NCBI RefSeq assembly: GCF_001053095.1
Contig: NZ_CGBP01000003.1
Coordinates: 186,001-250,000 of the forward strand
DNA length: 64,000 nucleotides
Direction of reading: 5' to 3'
From: Yersinia similis
GTDB lineage: Bacteria > Pseudomonadota > Gammaproteobacteria > Enterobacterales > Enterobacteriaceae
This document shows positions 56,121 through 64,000 of the stretch, one piece after another. A program made the position numbers and the translations under genes. Below the pieces are notes generated by a model. That model was given only the letters and a program-made list of their open reading frames with translations, ran no database searches and was not told where the DNA came from. Within the stretch, counting starts at the first letter, position 1, and every line of letters starts with the position of its first letter.

Positions 56121-57320
56121 AAGCCCTCCTGTATCATGTTAAAAAAGTGAAAGTGAGAAAAAACACCTGACTAAACCTATACTCTTTCCAGCCTATATCC
56201 AGGGTCTCTCGCGTTACAGTCAGACAAACGGGTGCATCACGATACGCTGACTCCCGCCAGTGATTCGGATGAATGAACGCCGCTGATACCGCTGCAACGT
56301 CAATGAAGAAGGTATATAGAAGATAAAGAATAGGTTATTTATACCCACTCGTTAGAATATTTCAGAATTAAGCACATCCTCCTGTATATTCGTTTAAAAC
56401 CTTATCTTTAACGCTAACCTTACATTTAAACTTCCATCAATCTGCTGACTGTCATCAAGCTAAAATCCTGCTAAATTACCGAACGCTTTATTTGTATTAC
56501 AATTTATTTGCCAAGTATTTTTACCGTGCTCAGTGAGCTAATTCAACATAAAAATAGTGTTCAGAAATATTTTTTTACTAAAGGGCAATACGTTTACTGC
56601 ATTTGTCTATACTGAAATATTAATGCCAGGATCCATTACGGATTTACTTTACATAGTCAATAAATCATTATCATGAGTTAGATCCCACACTATCTCTTTT
56701 GTAACAAAAGACGCTAAAAATAAATTCGTTGCTATAGATATTTCACCTATAAAGAATATAGGCTAAAACTTGAAAATTTCACTATTATTTTATAACTTTA
56801 TAGTTAAAAGTATAAAGCCAGTCAAGATAACAATAAAAATACCCTAAAATCAATATATTAAAAACAATTCAACATAAAGTCATATTTATCATCAACACCA
56901 TTAAAAGTATATTTTACATTAAAAGTAAGCATCAAAAATCATGGGTAACACTGCCAATGACAAGAGATAACCTGAGAAACTTAACCTCATAATCGGTAAT
57001 CGGAAAATGTATATCCCATACTAAAACTATAATTAACGTCAAGTCTACAAATAGCAAATAAATTACAAAAAACAAATTAAAAATCGCACATCCCAATGTG
57101 TAAACTTATCTCCCACAATAACGAACTCTCGATCAACGCTGTAATTATAATTATTAATGGGAAATATGATCTCAATCAATGTTTTAATTTTCATGAAAAT
57201 AATAGTTATTAAAACACCTCCATAATCATCACTATCAGTTATTATTCCAGAGGTGATATTTAATATGACCAACTGTTCTTTTTAGAATTAACCTATTTTT
57301 AGCATCACCCTGTTTTACCA
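56121..57320. other. 1.2-kb AT-rich intergenic region between ureA and the ynt genes
   Basis: This is the ureA promoter region plus the tail of the ynt operon. From 56330 on it is strongly AT-rich with no supported gene. A 69-codon frame at 57063-57272 has no supporting signal. Near 56220-56314 a stretch (TGATTCGGATGAATGAACG ... AAGGTATA) resembles a degenerate ERIC right arm. No small RNA could be identified by eye. Confidence 0.5.
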
Positions 57321-57986
57321 TTAACCTGTTTTTACCATTGCCAGCCCCAAATGGGGTTTAACCAATGGCGTTGGATAGATTGTAGTTTTATTTTCTCTTT
57401 CAGGGATCCAAATACGTGAACATACTTTTTCTAATAGTGCCTTATTATGGCTAAAAACAATGAGCCCTAACCGACGGTGTTCAGCTTCTTCCAATAAAAC
57501 TTGCCAAATTTGAGCCTGAATACGTGCATCTAATTGTGCGGTAACCTCATCCGCAATCAAATAACGCGTCCGTGGATCCAGCGCTCGTAACAAAGCGATA
57601 CGTGCCAATTCACCGCCAGACAATTCATCCGGCCTGCGTTGCAGCCAATCAGGGTTAACCGCCATCCGCACCAACCAATCGTCATCGGGCCGCCAGGCAT
57701 CATGTAGGCTCTCACCGGTGGTGCGATAAGGATTAAAGCTTTGTTCTGGATGCTGAGGGACCAGTTGGACCGGACAATATCCTTTTTTAGCTAACGGCTT
57801 CCCCTCTAACAGGATATGACCCGCAGTTGCCGACTGCCATTGTGCCAATACCCGGCCCAGCGTCGTTTTACCAAAACCACTAGGTGCTGAGATACCTAAT
57901 CGTTCCCCTGGTGCCAAAGTGAAAGATACAGACTCCCATAGCCGCTTTCCGCTTTGAACGATGGTCAGATTCTCGACACTAAGCAT
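57321..57986 (-). CDS. yntE: Nickel ABC transporter ATP-binding protein YntE
   Basis: The 221-residue ATPase has Walker A (GISAPSGFGKTTLGR), the signature LSGGELARIALLRAL and Walker B (TRYLIADEVTA). It is shorter than typical NikE (about 265), mainly at the C-terminus. It overlaps yntD by 8 bases and is the last gene of yntA-B-C-D-E, the Yersinia nickel transporter needed for full urease activity. Confidence 0.92.
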   Translation of the reverse strand: MLSVENLTIVQSGKRLWESVSFTLAPGERLGISAPSGFGKTTLGRVLAQWQSATAGHILLEGKPLAKKGYCPVQLVPQHPEQSFNPYRTTGESLHDAWRPDDDWLVRMAVNPDWLQRRPDELSGGELARIALLRALDPRTRYLIADEVTAQLDARIQAQIWQVLLEEAEHRRLGLIVFSHNKALLEKVCSRIWIPERENKTTIYPTPLVKPHLGLAMVKTG

Positions 57987-58785
57987 AATCGGCCACCTCA
58001 GCCAGCGCTATTGGCTTGCTGACAAATTGCTGTTCCGGCAATGCGGCCCATAGTGACTGCAACCATGGGCTACCACCGCTATTCTTCAATTCGTCAGCGC
58101 TCAGTGTTTCGTGCAACTCACCTTTATGTAACACCGCAATTTTATCGGCAAAACGTGCAGCCAACGCTAAATCATGCGTTACCCACAGAATACCGCGCCC
58201 CTGCTGACAGGAAGCACGCAGGTGCGTCAGTAACTGGCAAGCATGGTCTTCATCTAGCCATGAGGTAACTTCATCGGCCAGAATGTAGCGGGCATGGGTC
58301 AAGGTCGCGCAGCTGGTCAGCACCCGTTTCGCCATGCCGCCTGAGAGCTGACGAGGGAAATCATTTACCAGCCCCGGCGCAAGATTATAAGTTTGCAACT
58401 GCATTGCGACATCTTCCAAACGCAGTTTTACACCACTTAATTGCGCTGCTCGGGTGATTTGTGAACCGACTTTAATCAGTGGGTTCAGAGCGCTGACGCC
58501 TTGGGGGACATAGCATAAGGTTTTACCTCGCTGCTCAATTTTATCGCGGGCGCACAGTACCTCACCATCGAGGATAATCTCACCATGGCAACGCATATTC
58601 TCCGGCAATAACCCCAAGACACTTTGGAGTAACAGGCTCTTGCCCTCTCCACTACCGCCGACCAATGCCACTAGTTCCCCCGGATTCACATCCAGAGAGA
58701 TATGGCTTAACAAAGGGTGCCAGGTTTTCCGGCCCAACCAACGATAATGAGCGACATCAATGGCAAATTGGTCAAATCTCAGCAT
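57979..58785 (-). CDS. yntD: Nickel ABC transporter ATP-binding protein YntD
   Basis: The 268-residue ATPase has Walker A (VALVGGSGEGKSLLLQ), the signature LSGGMAKRVLTSCA and Walker B (ARYILADEVTSWLDE). ATG 58785 (MLRFDQFAIDV) is preferred to 58803, since it starts right at the yntC stop. It is paralogous to yntE, and the two form the ATPase heterodimer of a peptide/nickel-type importer. Confidence 0.92.
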   Translation of the reverse strand: MLRFDQFAIDVAHYRWLGRKTWHPLLSHISLDVNPGELVALVGGSGEGKSLLLQSVLGLLPENMRCHGEIILDGEVLCARDKIEQRGKTLCYVPQGVSALNPLIKVGSQITRAAQLSGVKLRLEDVAMQLQTYNLAPGLVNDFPRQLSGGMAKRVLTSCATLTHARYILADEVTSWLDEDHACQLLTHLRASCQQGRGILWVTHDLALAARFADKIAVLHKGELHETLSADELKNSGGSPWLQSLWAALPEQQFVSKPIALAEVADYA

Positions 58786-59591
58786 CAGGCTATCCTCACC
58801 CAAAGTTGTTGTAGTGATCGCGCGAACTGATCAAATATCAGCACCAACCCCACTAAAATCAAGCCGGGGAAAAATGCCAGCCACCATGACCCACTGCTCA
58901 GATAACGCAAAGCATCGGCCAGTAATATCCCCAACGACGGCTCATGAGGCGCAAGCCCAAAGCCCAAAAAGCTGAGTGCGGCACTGTGCAACACCGCATG
59001 GGGGAACATCAACAGTGTGCCAACAATCCACTGTGGTAGTAATAACGGTAGCAGATGATGACGCCAACGGTAGAAATTACTGTTACCCAGCCGATGAGAC
59101 AGCATCACATAATCTGTCTCACGAATACGTAAGATCTCGGCGCGTAAAATCAAGGCCAGCTTAGGCCAGTGGGTTAATGCTACCGCCAGGATAACCCCTT
59201 GTTTCCCACCTCCTAGCGTGAAACAAATCAGGACTAACAGCAATAAATGAGGCAATGCCAACATACTGTCAATCAACCCACGGATCAGATAATCGAGGGT
59301 TTTATTAACGGCGCATAAACTGGCCGTCAGCATGGCGAGCAGACCACTGGCAAATGCGGCAATCAGACCAATTTGCAAGCTTGTGGTCATTCCCTGAAAA
59401 CAGCGCAGCCATAAATCGCGCCCCAAGCTGTCAGTACCAAACCAATAGGTCGTTGAAGGTGGTTGGCGGCGAGCCATTAAATCCATTGGAACTTCAGCGC
59501 CATAAATTAGCCAACCATAAACGATCAAAATAGATAATAAGGCCAGTGAGACAAACAGCCGGAACAAAGCCCGATTCGGGTTATAAGTCAT
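58785..59591 (-). CDS. yntC: Nickel ABC transporter permease YntC
   Basis: The 268-residue permease has about six helices and the DppC/NikC pattern: an N-terminal helix (FVSLALLSILIVYGWLIYGAEV), FGTDSLGRDLWLRCFQG, and the coupling-helix region ALTHWPKLALILRAEILRIRE. It overlaps yntB by 4 bases. Confidence 0.93.
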   Translation of the reverse strand: MTYNPNRALFRLFVSLALLSILIVYGWLIYGAEVPMDLMARRQPPSTTYWFGTDSLGRDLWLRCFQGMTTSLQIGLIAAFASGLLAMLTASLCAVNKTLDYLIRGLIDSMLALPHLLLLVLICFTLGGGKQGVILAVALTHWPKLALILRAEILRIRETDYVMLSHRLGNSNFYRWRHHLLPLLLPQWIVGTLLMFPHAVLHSAALSFLGFGLAPHEPSLGILLADALRYLSSGSWWLAFFPGLILVGLVLIFDQFARSLQQLWVRIA

Positions 59592-60571
59592 AATTGCCGC
59601 ACAGCCCCCCGGTTTAGACGGTGTAACAAGGCATTCGCAATGCTATTACCGCAAAAGACCAATATGGCGCAGAACATCACTATTCCCATCAATAGTGGAA
59701 TGTCACCATGCAGCCCGGCATCAATAGTCGCCTGCCCCAAACCGGGGTAGGCGAACACTTTTTCGGCCAATAAAGAACCACCCAGTAACTCGCCGACTGA
59801 AGCGAATTGCAGGCAGAGAGCAGGCGTAATGGCATGGCGTAAAATATGAAAGTTCACCAAAGGCCAGCCTTTATCCCCCTGCGCCTGTGCATAGCGAATA
59901 AACTCGCTATTCATCACTTCAGCCACTCTGGCGCGGGTATGCAGTGCAATGTTCCCAACCCCCAGCAACCCCAATGCTAGCATCGGTAAAATCAGGTGGT
60001 GAAGCTTGTCCCCCCAACTGGCGGTCTCGGCATGACTCCCAGGCGTCCATGCGCAGCAAATAGGTGCCCAATTGAGCTTCACCGCAAATAACGACAACAA
60101 CAATAGACCGATCCAAAAGGTGGGCAACGACGCCAATAAATAGGACAACGTTGAAATCAGGCGATCAGGCCAACGGTTGAGATAACGCCCAGCGGTCAAT
60201 CCCAATAGCAACCCGACAATTCCCGAAAATAGCCATGCCGATACCAATAACGCAAACGAGGTGGCAAAACGCTCACCGATAACCTGAGAAACCGGCGCGT
60301 TATACAGCATCGAATAACCAAAATCCCCTTGTAGCACTTGAGTAAACCAATGCAGAAAACGTTGCCACAAAGGCAAATCCAGCCCCCAACGAGCCGCAAT
60401 CAGTGGGTATTGCTCTGGCGGTACATGCAGTAAATCGCTACCAATATAGGCGCGTATAGGGTCAACAGGGGAAAAACTCAGCAACGTAAAGGTGCCTACT
60501 GCGGTGACCAGCAGCAGGCAAATTAAGCGCAGAGTAAACAGCGAGAGCTCCTTCATTACTGACAGGTCCAT
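59588..60571 (-). CDS. yntB: Nickel ABC transporter permease YntB
   Basis: The 327-residue permease matches DppB/NikB: LLVTAVGTFTLLSFSPVDPI at the N-terminus, LPLWQRFLHWFTQVLQGDFG, and the permease motif region HTRARVAEVMNSEFIRYAQA. It overlaps yntA by 16 bases and yntC by 4. Confidence 0.93.
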   Translation of the reverse strand: MDLSVMKELSLFTLRLICLLLVTAVGTFTLLSFSPVDPIRAYIGSDLLHVPPEQYPLIAARWGLDLPLWQRFLHWFTQVLQGDFGYSMLYNAPVSQVIGERFATSFALLVSAWLFSGIVGLLLGLTAGRYLNRWPDRLISTLSYLLASLPTFWIGLLLLSLFAVKLNWAPICCAWTPGSHAETASWGDKLHHLILPMLALGLLGVGNIALHTRARVAEVMNSEFIRYAQAQGDKGWPLVNFHILRHAITPALCLQFASVGELLGGSLLAEKVFAYPGLGQATIDAGLHGDIPLLMGIVMFCAILVFCGNSIANALLHRLNRGAVRQL

Positions 60572-62133
60572 TTCCAGCTATCAATACTATTGAGCAATGA
60601 CCAGGAACCGTGAATTTCCGGTGTTCCTTTACCTAAATCAACGCAGTTATTGGCCAGATAGGTATGCTGGATGTTCAGCAACCATGCCCACGCAGCATCG
60701 CCACGGATACCAGCACCGGTCGTCCCATCCCAATCCACCTGTTGCCAGAAGGGTACCGCTTGTTGCCAGGTAGGTGCATCCAACGCTTGTTGCAGATGCT
60801 TATCGACCATCGGATTCTTGTAGTAACCGGGGTTATAATATTCAATGCCAGCCGCATTACTGCTGTAATGATGATACAGCTCCATAGGATCAAGACTCCC
60901 CCAGCCAAATAAGGTTGGATTGGCGTGCATATTGCGCTCAACCGTTTCCCAACTGCCGGATTTTAAATCCACATCGATACCGATAGGTTTCAACATCGAG
61001 CGTAGCGCCTGTGCCAGATCTCGACGAGTAGTATCACCGCTGGTGTACCAAAGCGTTATCTTAGCCGGTAGGCCATTTTTTTCTCTGATACCTTGGCTAT
61101 TAAGCTGCCAGCCCGCTTGCTCCAATATCTGTTTAGCTTTATCAATATCACCATCTTTAATCGCTGAATCAGGGTTATTCCATGGCAAGCCCTGCACACC
61201 GGTGTAGGCCGGAATAGCATGACCTTCCATGATTTGATCGGCCAATAATTGGCGATTAATCGCGTAGTTAATGGCACGACGGATAGCAACATCGGCGGTC
61301 ACATCATTGCCAATGGGGTAACCATGTGCGTCTTTTTTACCCGCAGGAGTGGTCGGGAACACAATGCCACGGTTTTCCACGCTTGGCCGGACCCATAACT
61401 TCATGTTATTAACCGAGCCTACCGCCATGGAGGGCGGGATACGTACGACACCTAATTGCCCACTTTGCGCGGCAGCGAAGGCACTATCTTCATCGAGGAA
61501 AACAAAAATCAATTTATCAAAATCGTTCTTATTACCTGCGTAATAAGGGTTAGCTTCCACGATCATTTGCTGACCCGGCTGGAAACTCACTAAACGATAA
61601 GGACCCGCGCCAATAGGGTTCTGTGCATAGGTTTTTGCATCGTATTTATCTGCTGAAACAATGCCCAATGAACCCAGCACATTCACAAATGTACTTTGTG
61701 GTGCTTTCAAGTGGATGCGAACATTAAGGGGATCGATAACTTCAGCGCTGAGGAAGTTCCCCATATCCACTTTCCCGCCACTGGCCGCGGCATTGTTGTA
61801 GGTAAAAGCCACATCTTTTGCGGTGAGAGGAGAGCCGTCGGAGAACTTGAGGTCAGGCTTAAGCGTCAGCAACCAAGTTTTGCCATCATCACTAGGCTGG
61901 TACTGGCTGAGCAACAGGCTATCCCAACTAAAATCTTCATTTTGTTTCAGCAACGGGCTGTGAAGTAATAGATAACTACCGTGACTCCAACCTAACATTG
62001 GGTCGAAACCTTCGGTTGGTTCATCACCGATAGCCAATTGCAGTGTGTGAGTTGCGGCACTGACTGGGACAGAAAAAACGCTCAATAACGCAGTTGCAAC
62101 CAAGGTGTTTCGAAGCCATAGACGTCTAGACAT
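60556..62133 (-). CDS. yntA: Nickel ABC transporter substrate-binding protein YntA
   Basis: The 525-residue periplasmic protein of the NikA/DppA class has a signal peptide (TLVATALLSVFSVPVSAATH, cleavage after SAA near residue 27). Family blocks include LKFSDGSPLTAKDVAFTYNN, NPIGAGPYRLVSFQPGQQ and DVAIRRAINYAINRQLLADQ. It is the first gene of the ynt operon. The assignment to nickel rather than peptides rests on the neighbouring urease genes and the published Ynt locus. Confidence 0.92.
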   Translation of the reverse strand: MSRRLWLRNTLVATALLSVFSVPVSAATHTLQLAIGDEPTEGFDPMLGWSHGSYLLLHSPLLKQNEDFSWDSLLLSQYQPSDDGKTWLLTLKPDLKFSDGSPLTAKDVAFTYNNAAASGGKVDMGNFLSAEVIDPLNVRIHLKAPQSTFVNVLGSLGIVSADKYDAKTYAQNPIGAGPYRLVSFQPGQQMIVEANPYYAGNKNDFDKLIFVFLDEDSAFAAAQSGQLGVVRIPPSMAVGSVNNMKLWVRPSVENRGIVFPTTPAGKKDAHGYPIGNDVTADVAIRRAINYAINRQLLADQIMEGHAIPAYTGVQGLPWNNPDSAIKDGDIDKAKQILEQAGWQLNSQGIREKNGLPAKITLWYTSGDTTRRDLAQALRSMLKPIGIDVDLKSGSWETVERNMHANPTLFGWGSLDPMELYHHYSSNAAGIEYYNPGYYKNPMVDKHLQQALDAPTWQQAVPFWQQVDWDGTTGAGIRGDAAWAWLLNIQHTYLANNCVDLGKGTPEIHGSWSLLNSIDSWKWTCQ

Positions 62134-62780
62134 TAATCTTCCTTTGATAATTCAATCAGCGAATATAAGTGATTGTCTGTCAGGCACAGACTCAACGCGT
62201 TATTAAGCGTAGCACTAAACATAAATATGGGTAATGCATACCTACAACAGCATTAGAGTCTAATTCTTACCCTTAGCGAGGGAATATTGAAGCAGTTAAT
62301 CTATAAAGATAAGAATTATATGATAAAAATCAAAATAAAATCAGACTAAAATAAAATAGATAAATATGAAATTGATCTACAACCCAAAAAAAGACAAATA
62401 AATTTTTCTTATACTGTTCAATATGACATCTGATTAAGATACTTACCTATTGGTAACGAAGAAACAAAAGCCTCAGGCTATTGATTAGCTGGATTATTAT
62501 TCTCACGCTTGTTTATTAAATGAATTACCCACGGTAATAGTATTATTATCCCCACCTAAATCAGCCTGTTTTTGAACAACCGAAAGGCATCAGGCAAAAA
62601 CTCATTGGTATTACAACCAAGAAAATGAGCCGATATAAATGAGTTGGTTCAGGTGAACATATTTAATGAAATGAGTTTAAGAATAGTTAACATGGCGAGA
62701 ACATCAAGCAAGAGGAAGGGAGATAGAAGATAACAAGAGTTACAATTTGTTTTATAGCCCCAAAAAAATAATAAAAAAAA
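62134..62780. other. Intergenic region between yntA and the csp gene
   Basis: This is the ynt promoter region, AT-rich. No convincing NikR or Fur operator and no gene was seen. The csp terminator marks its right edge. Confidence 0.45.
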
Positions 62781-62800
62781 CCCCGTCAAAAGACGAGGCT
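62773..62800 (-). terminator. Terminator of the csp gene
   Basis: On the leftward strand CCTCGTC-TTTT-GACGGGG is followed by a run of eight T, 44 bases past the csp stop. Confidence 0.85.
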
Positions 62801-62843
62801 TCTAAATCTATTTACAGCTAAACGTTAACAACATTAATGTGAA

Positions 62844-63056
62844 TTACAGTGCTACAACGTTTACAGCTGAAGGGCCTTTTTGGCCTTGCTCGATGCTGAA
62901 CTCAACGTTCTGGCCTTCATCAAGAGTTTTGTAGTCATTACCCTGGATTGCAGAGAAATGTACAAATACATCTTTGCTGCCGTCTGCAGGAGAAATAAAA
63001 CCGAAACCTTTACCAGCATCAAACCATTTTACTAAACCAGTCATTTTATTAGACAT
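62844..63056 (-). CDS. Cold-shock protein of the CspA family
   Basis: The 70-residue OB-fold protein binds single-stranded nucleic acid and melts RNA structure in the cold. RNP1 (KGFGFISP) and RNP2 (VFVHFSAI) are present, with [16 protein letters not shown] at the start. It is closest in pattern to E. coli CspA, CspB and CspG. ATG 63056 follows GAAGGAAA; the longer frame to 63086 is discarded. Which csp paralogue it is cannot be decided here. Confidence 0.94.
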   Translation of the reverse strand: MSNKMTGLVKWFDAGKGFGFISPADGSKDVFVHFSAIQGNDYKTLDEGQNVEFSIEQGQKGPSAVNVVAL

Positions 63057-63075
63057 AAATATATTTCCTTCATTA

Positions 63076-63132
63076 TTTTGTGCCACTACATGGCAATTGA
63101 GGTCTGCTTGAGTTACTTATGGGGGCACAAAA
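63076..63132 (-). promoter_or_regulatory. Inverted repeat in the csp mRNA leader
   Basis: TTTTGTGCC (63132-63124, leftward) and GGCACAAAA (63084-63076) form a 9-base perfect stem with a 39-base loop that ends about 5 bases before the ribosome binding site. Cold-shock leaders of E. coli cspA rearrange with temperature; a similar role is plausible. Confidence 0.5.
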
Positions 63133-63509
63133 GAAGGTAATTCGTCGGAGAAGTGATGTCTAAAAAATATCGCTTTAACTAGGAACTCTTTACTTTAAAT
63201 GGCTTACATAAATAGGTCTGTGCTACAAACCGATGACGCTATTAACGCATGATAAGACACTAATAGCAAGGCTTAATTATTACACCTGCGAATAGGTGAC
63301 AAAGAAATAAATTGTGTATCCGTGGTGACAAACGGACGATAATGCATCAATTGACTGACTCCACGATCGGTCGATCCACAATATCGGTTCACCCATAATT
63401 CGTCGGTTAACCCACAAGCAGGAAGACAAGACAGAGTTGATGGATGAGGTTATGCTCAGATTTCGTTATACTGCCACCGGAAATCGAAAGACGCCATAAA
63501 GGAAAAGCA
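63133..63509. other. Divergent promoter region of csp and the MbeD-like gene
   Basis: This region probably contains the long 5' leader and promoter of the csp gene. No gene is seen. Three short similar units (GATCGGTCGATCCACA, ATCGGTTCACCCATA and GTCGGTTAACCCACA) at about 63364-63416 may be a degenerate repeat. Confidence 0.4.
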
Positions 63510-63848
63510 ATGACAATGCGTGAGCTTGAAGTACAATTTCTCAAAGCAATGAGTGAGTTGCAGTCAACTTTTGAGAAACAGCATAAAACATGGCAATCAA
63601 GCTATAATGCGTTGCAATATGAGCTGGAACAATCAAAAGCCCGGGAAAGTGCATTGCGGGTGAAGAATGAGATGCTGCTAAGAAAACTCAATACGGCAAA
63701 TACATTACCGGAACAGCATTCGCTGGTCAGGCAAATGAAAATTCTGGGGGCACACCTTGATGCTCTGGCGAAAGATGCTGCCGCGTTTAATCTTCACCTG
63801 AATAGCCAGTACAAAAACACTGATAACTTCAGTGGCGATAATACGTGA
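63510..63848 (+). CDS. MbeD/MobD-like coiled-coil protein
   Basis: The 112-residue protein starts MTMRELEVQFLKAMSELQST at ATG 63510 with AAAGGA upstream; the frame to 63444 lacks a site. Residues 3-60 form a heptad-rich coiled coil (FEKQHKTWQSSYNALQYELE), which resembles the MbeD/MobD family of plasmid mobilisation and entry-exclusion proteins. No other mobilisation gene is near, so it is either a chromosomal relative with another role or a relic. The C-terminal 30 residues are polar and unremarkable. Confidence 0.65.
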   Translation: MTMRELEVQFLKAMSELQSTFEKQHKTWQSSYNALQYELEQSKARESALRVKNEMLLRKLNTANTLPEQHSLVRQMKILGAHLDALAKDAAAFNLHLNSQYKNTDNFSGDNT

Positions 63849-64000
63849 TTACTTTGTTGATGTTGTCTATTTATGGCAATTTAATAACTTATGACAAGTT
63901 AACAACTTATCGTAATTTAACAACCCGATAATTTTACATTGCTAAATTCATCTTCTATGGCGTAAAGAAACCTTAAATGACGTGGATAATTATTGCTGTT

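Noticed and set aside
57063..57272. 69-codon - strand frame after yntE
   Set aside because: It lies in a strongly AT-rich region with no initiation signal; its residue composition matches the base bias.

Overview
The window is enterobacterial chromosome and reads as Yersinia of the pseudotuberculosis complex. The evidence is the gene content (urease, yut and ynt nickel transporter cluster; rpoE-rse; kdp; chb), the ERIC repeats, and a miniature palindromic insertion found repeatedly at terminators. The ureD reading frame is intact across a tract of six G, the site where classical Y. pestis is reported to carry an extra G. This points to a urease-positive lineage such as Y. pseudotuberculosis rather than Y. 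pestis. No tRNA, rRNA, CRISPR array or intact insertion sequence was recognised.

Layout. 1-10.7 kb: 5' end of lepA, an AT-rich orphan membrane-protein gene, the envelope-stress operon rpoE-rseA-rseB-rseC with a recognisable sigma-E promoter, divergent nadB, trmN6, srmB, and a lipase plus ankyrin-protein pair resembling Serratia phlAB / Yersinia yplAB. 10.7-22.5 kb: grcA with tandem FNR sites, ung, a pyroglutamate block (pxpB-pxpC-pxpA, two membrane proteins and pcp), ybgI, a periplasmic class II cyclic-nucleotide phosphodiesterase, phrB, ybgA and ybfA. 22.5-31.5 kb: kdpFABC-DE, where a conserved KdpE box lies upstream, ERIC repeats separate kdpD from kdpE, and kdpE appears to start at a non-canonical codon. 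31.5-37 kb: an EamA half-transporter, a small polymorphic-toxin and immunity islet with decayed parts, pgm, seqA, an LprI-like protein and a 58-residue membrane protein.

37-45.1 kb: a chitobiose locus (chbB-chbC-chbA-chbR-chbG, with no chbF), then an accessory patch holding an orphan Hcp gene convergent with an uncharacterised two-gene unit, an eroded IS630-family transposase, and a crcB pair for fluoride export. 45.2-62.1 kb: a potassium channel with a TrkA-N domain, then an acid and urea module: hdeB-like chaperone, NiCoT nickel permease, Yut urea channel, ureABC-EFGD and the ynt nickel ABC transporter. Urea enters through Yut. Nickel enters through the NiCoT permease and Ynt, and is inserted by UreE, UreF, UreG and UreD into UreABC. 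62.8-64 kb: a cold-shock protein with a structured leader and a MbeD/MobD-like coiled-coil protein.

The least explained parts are the Hcp-adjacent gene pair (42.4-43.3 kb), the toxin islet (32.1-33.5 kb) and the AT-rich gene at 0.85-1.7 kb. The miniature palindromes are notable because full-length copies carry a duplicated terminator hairpin on both sides.
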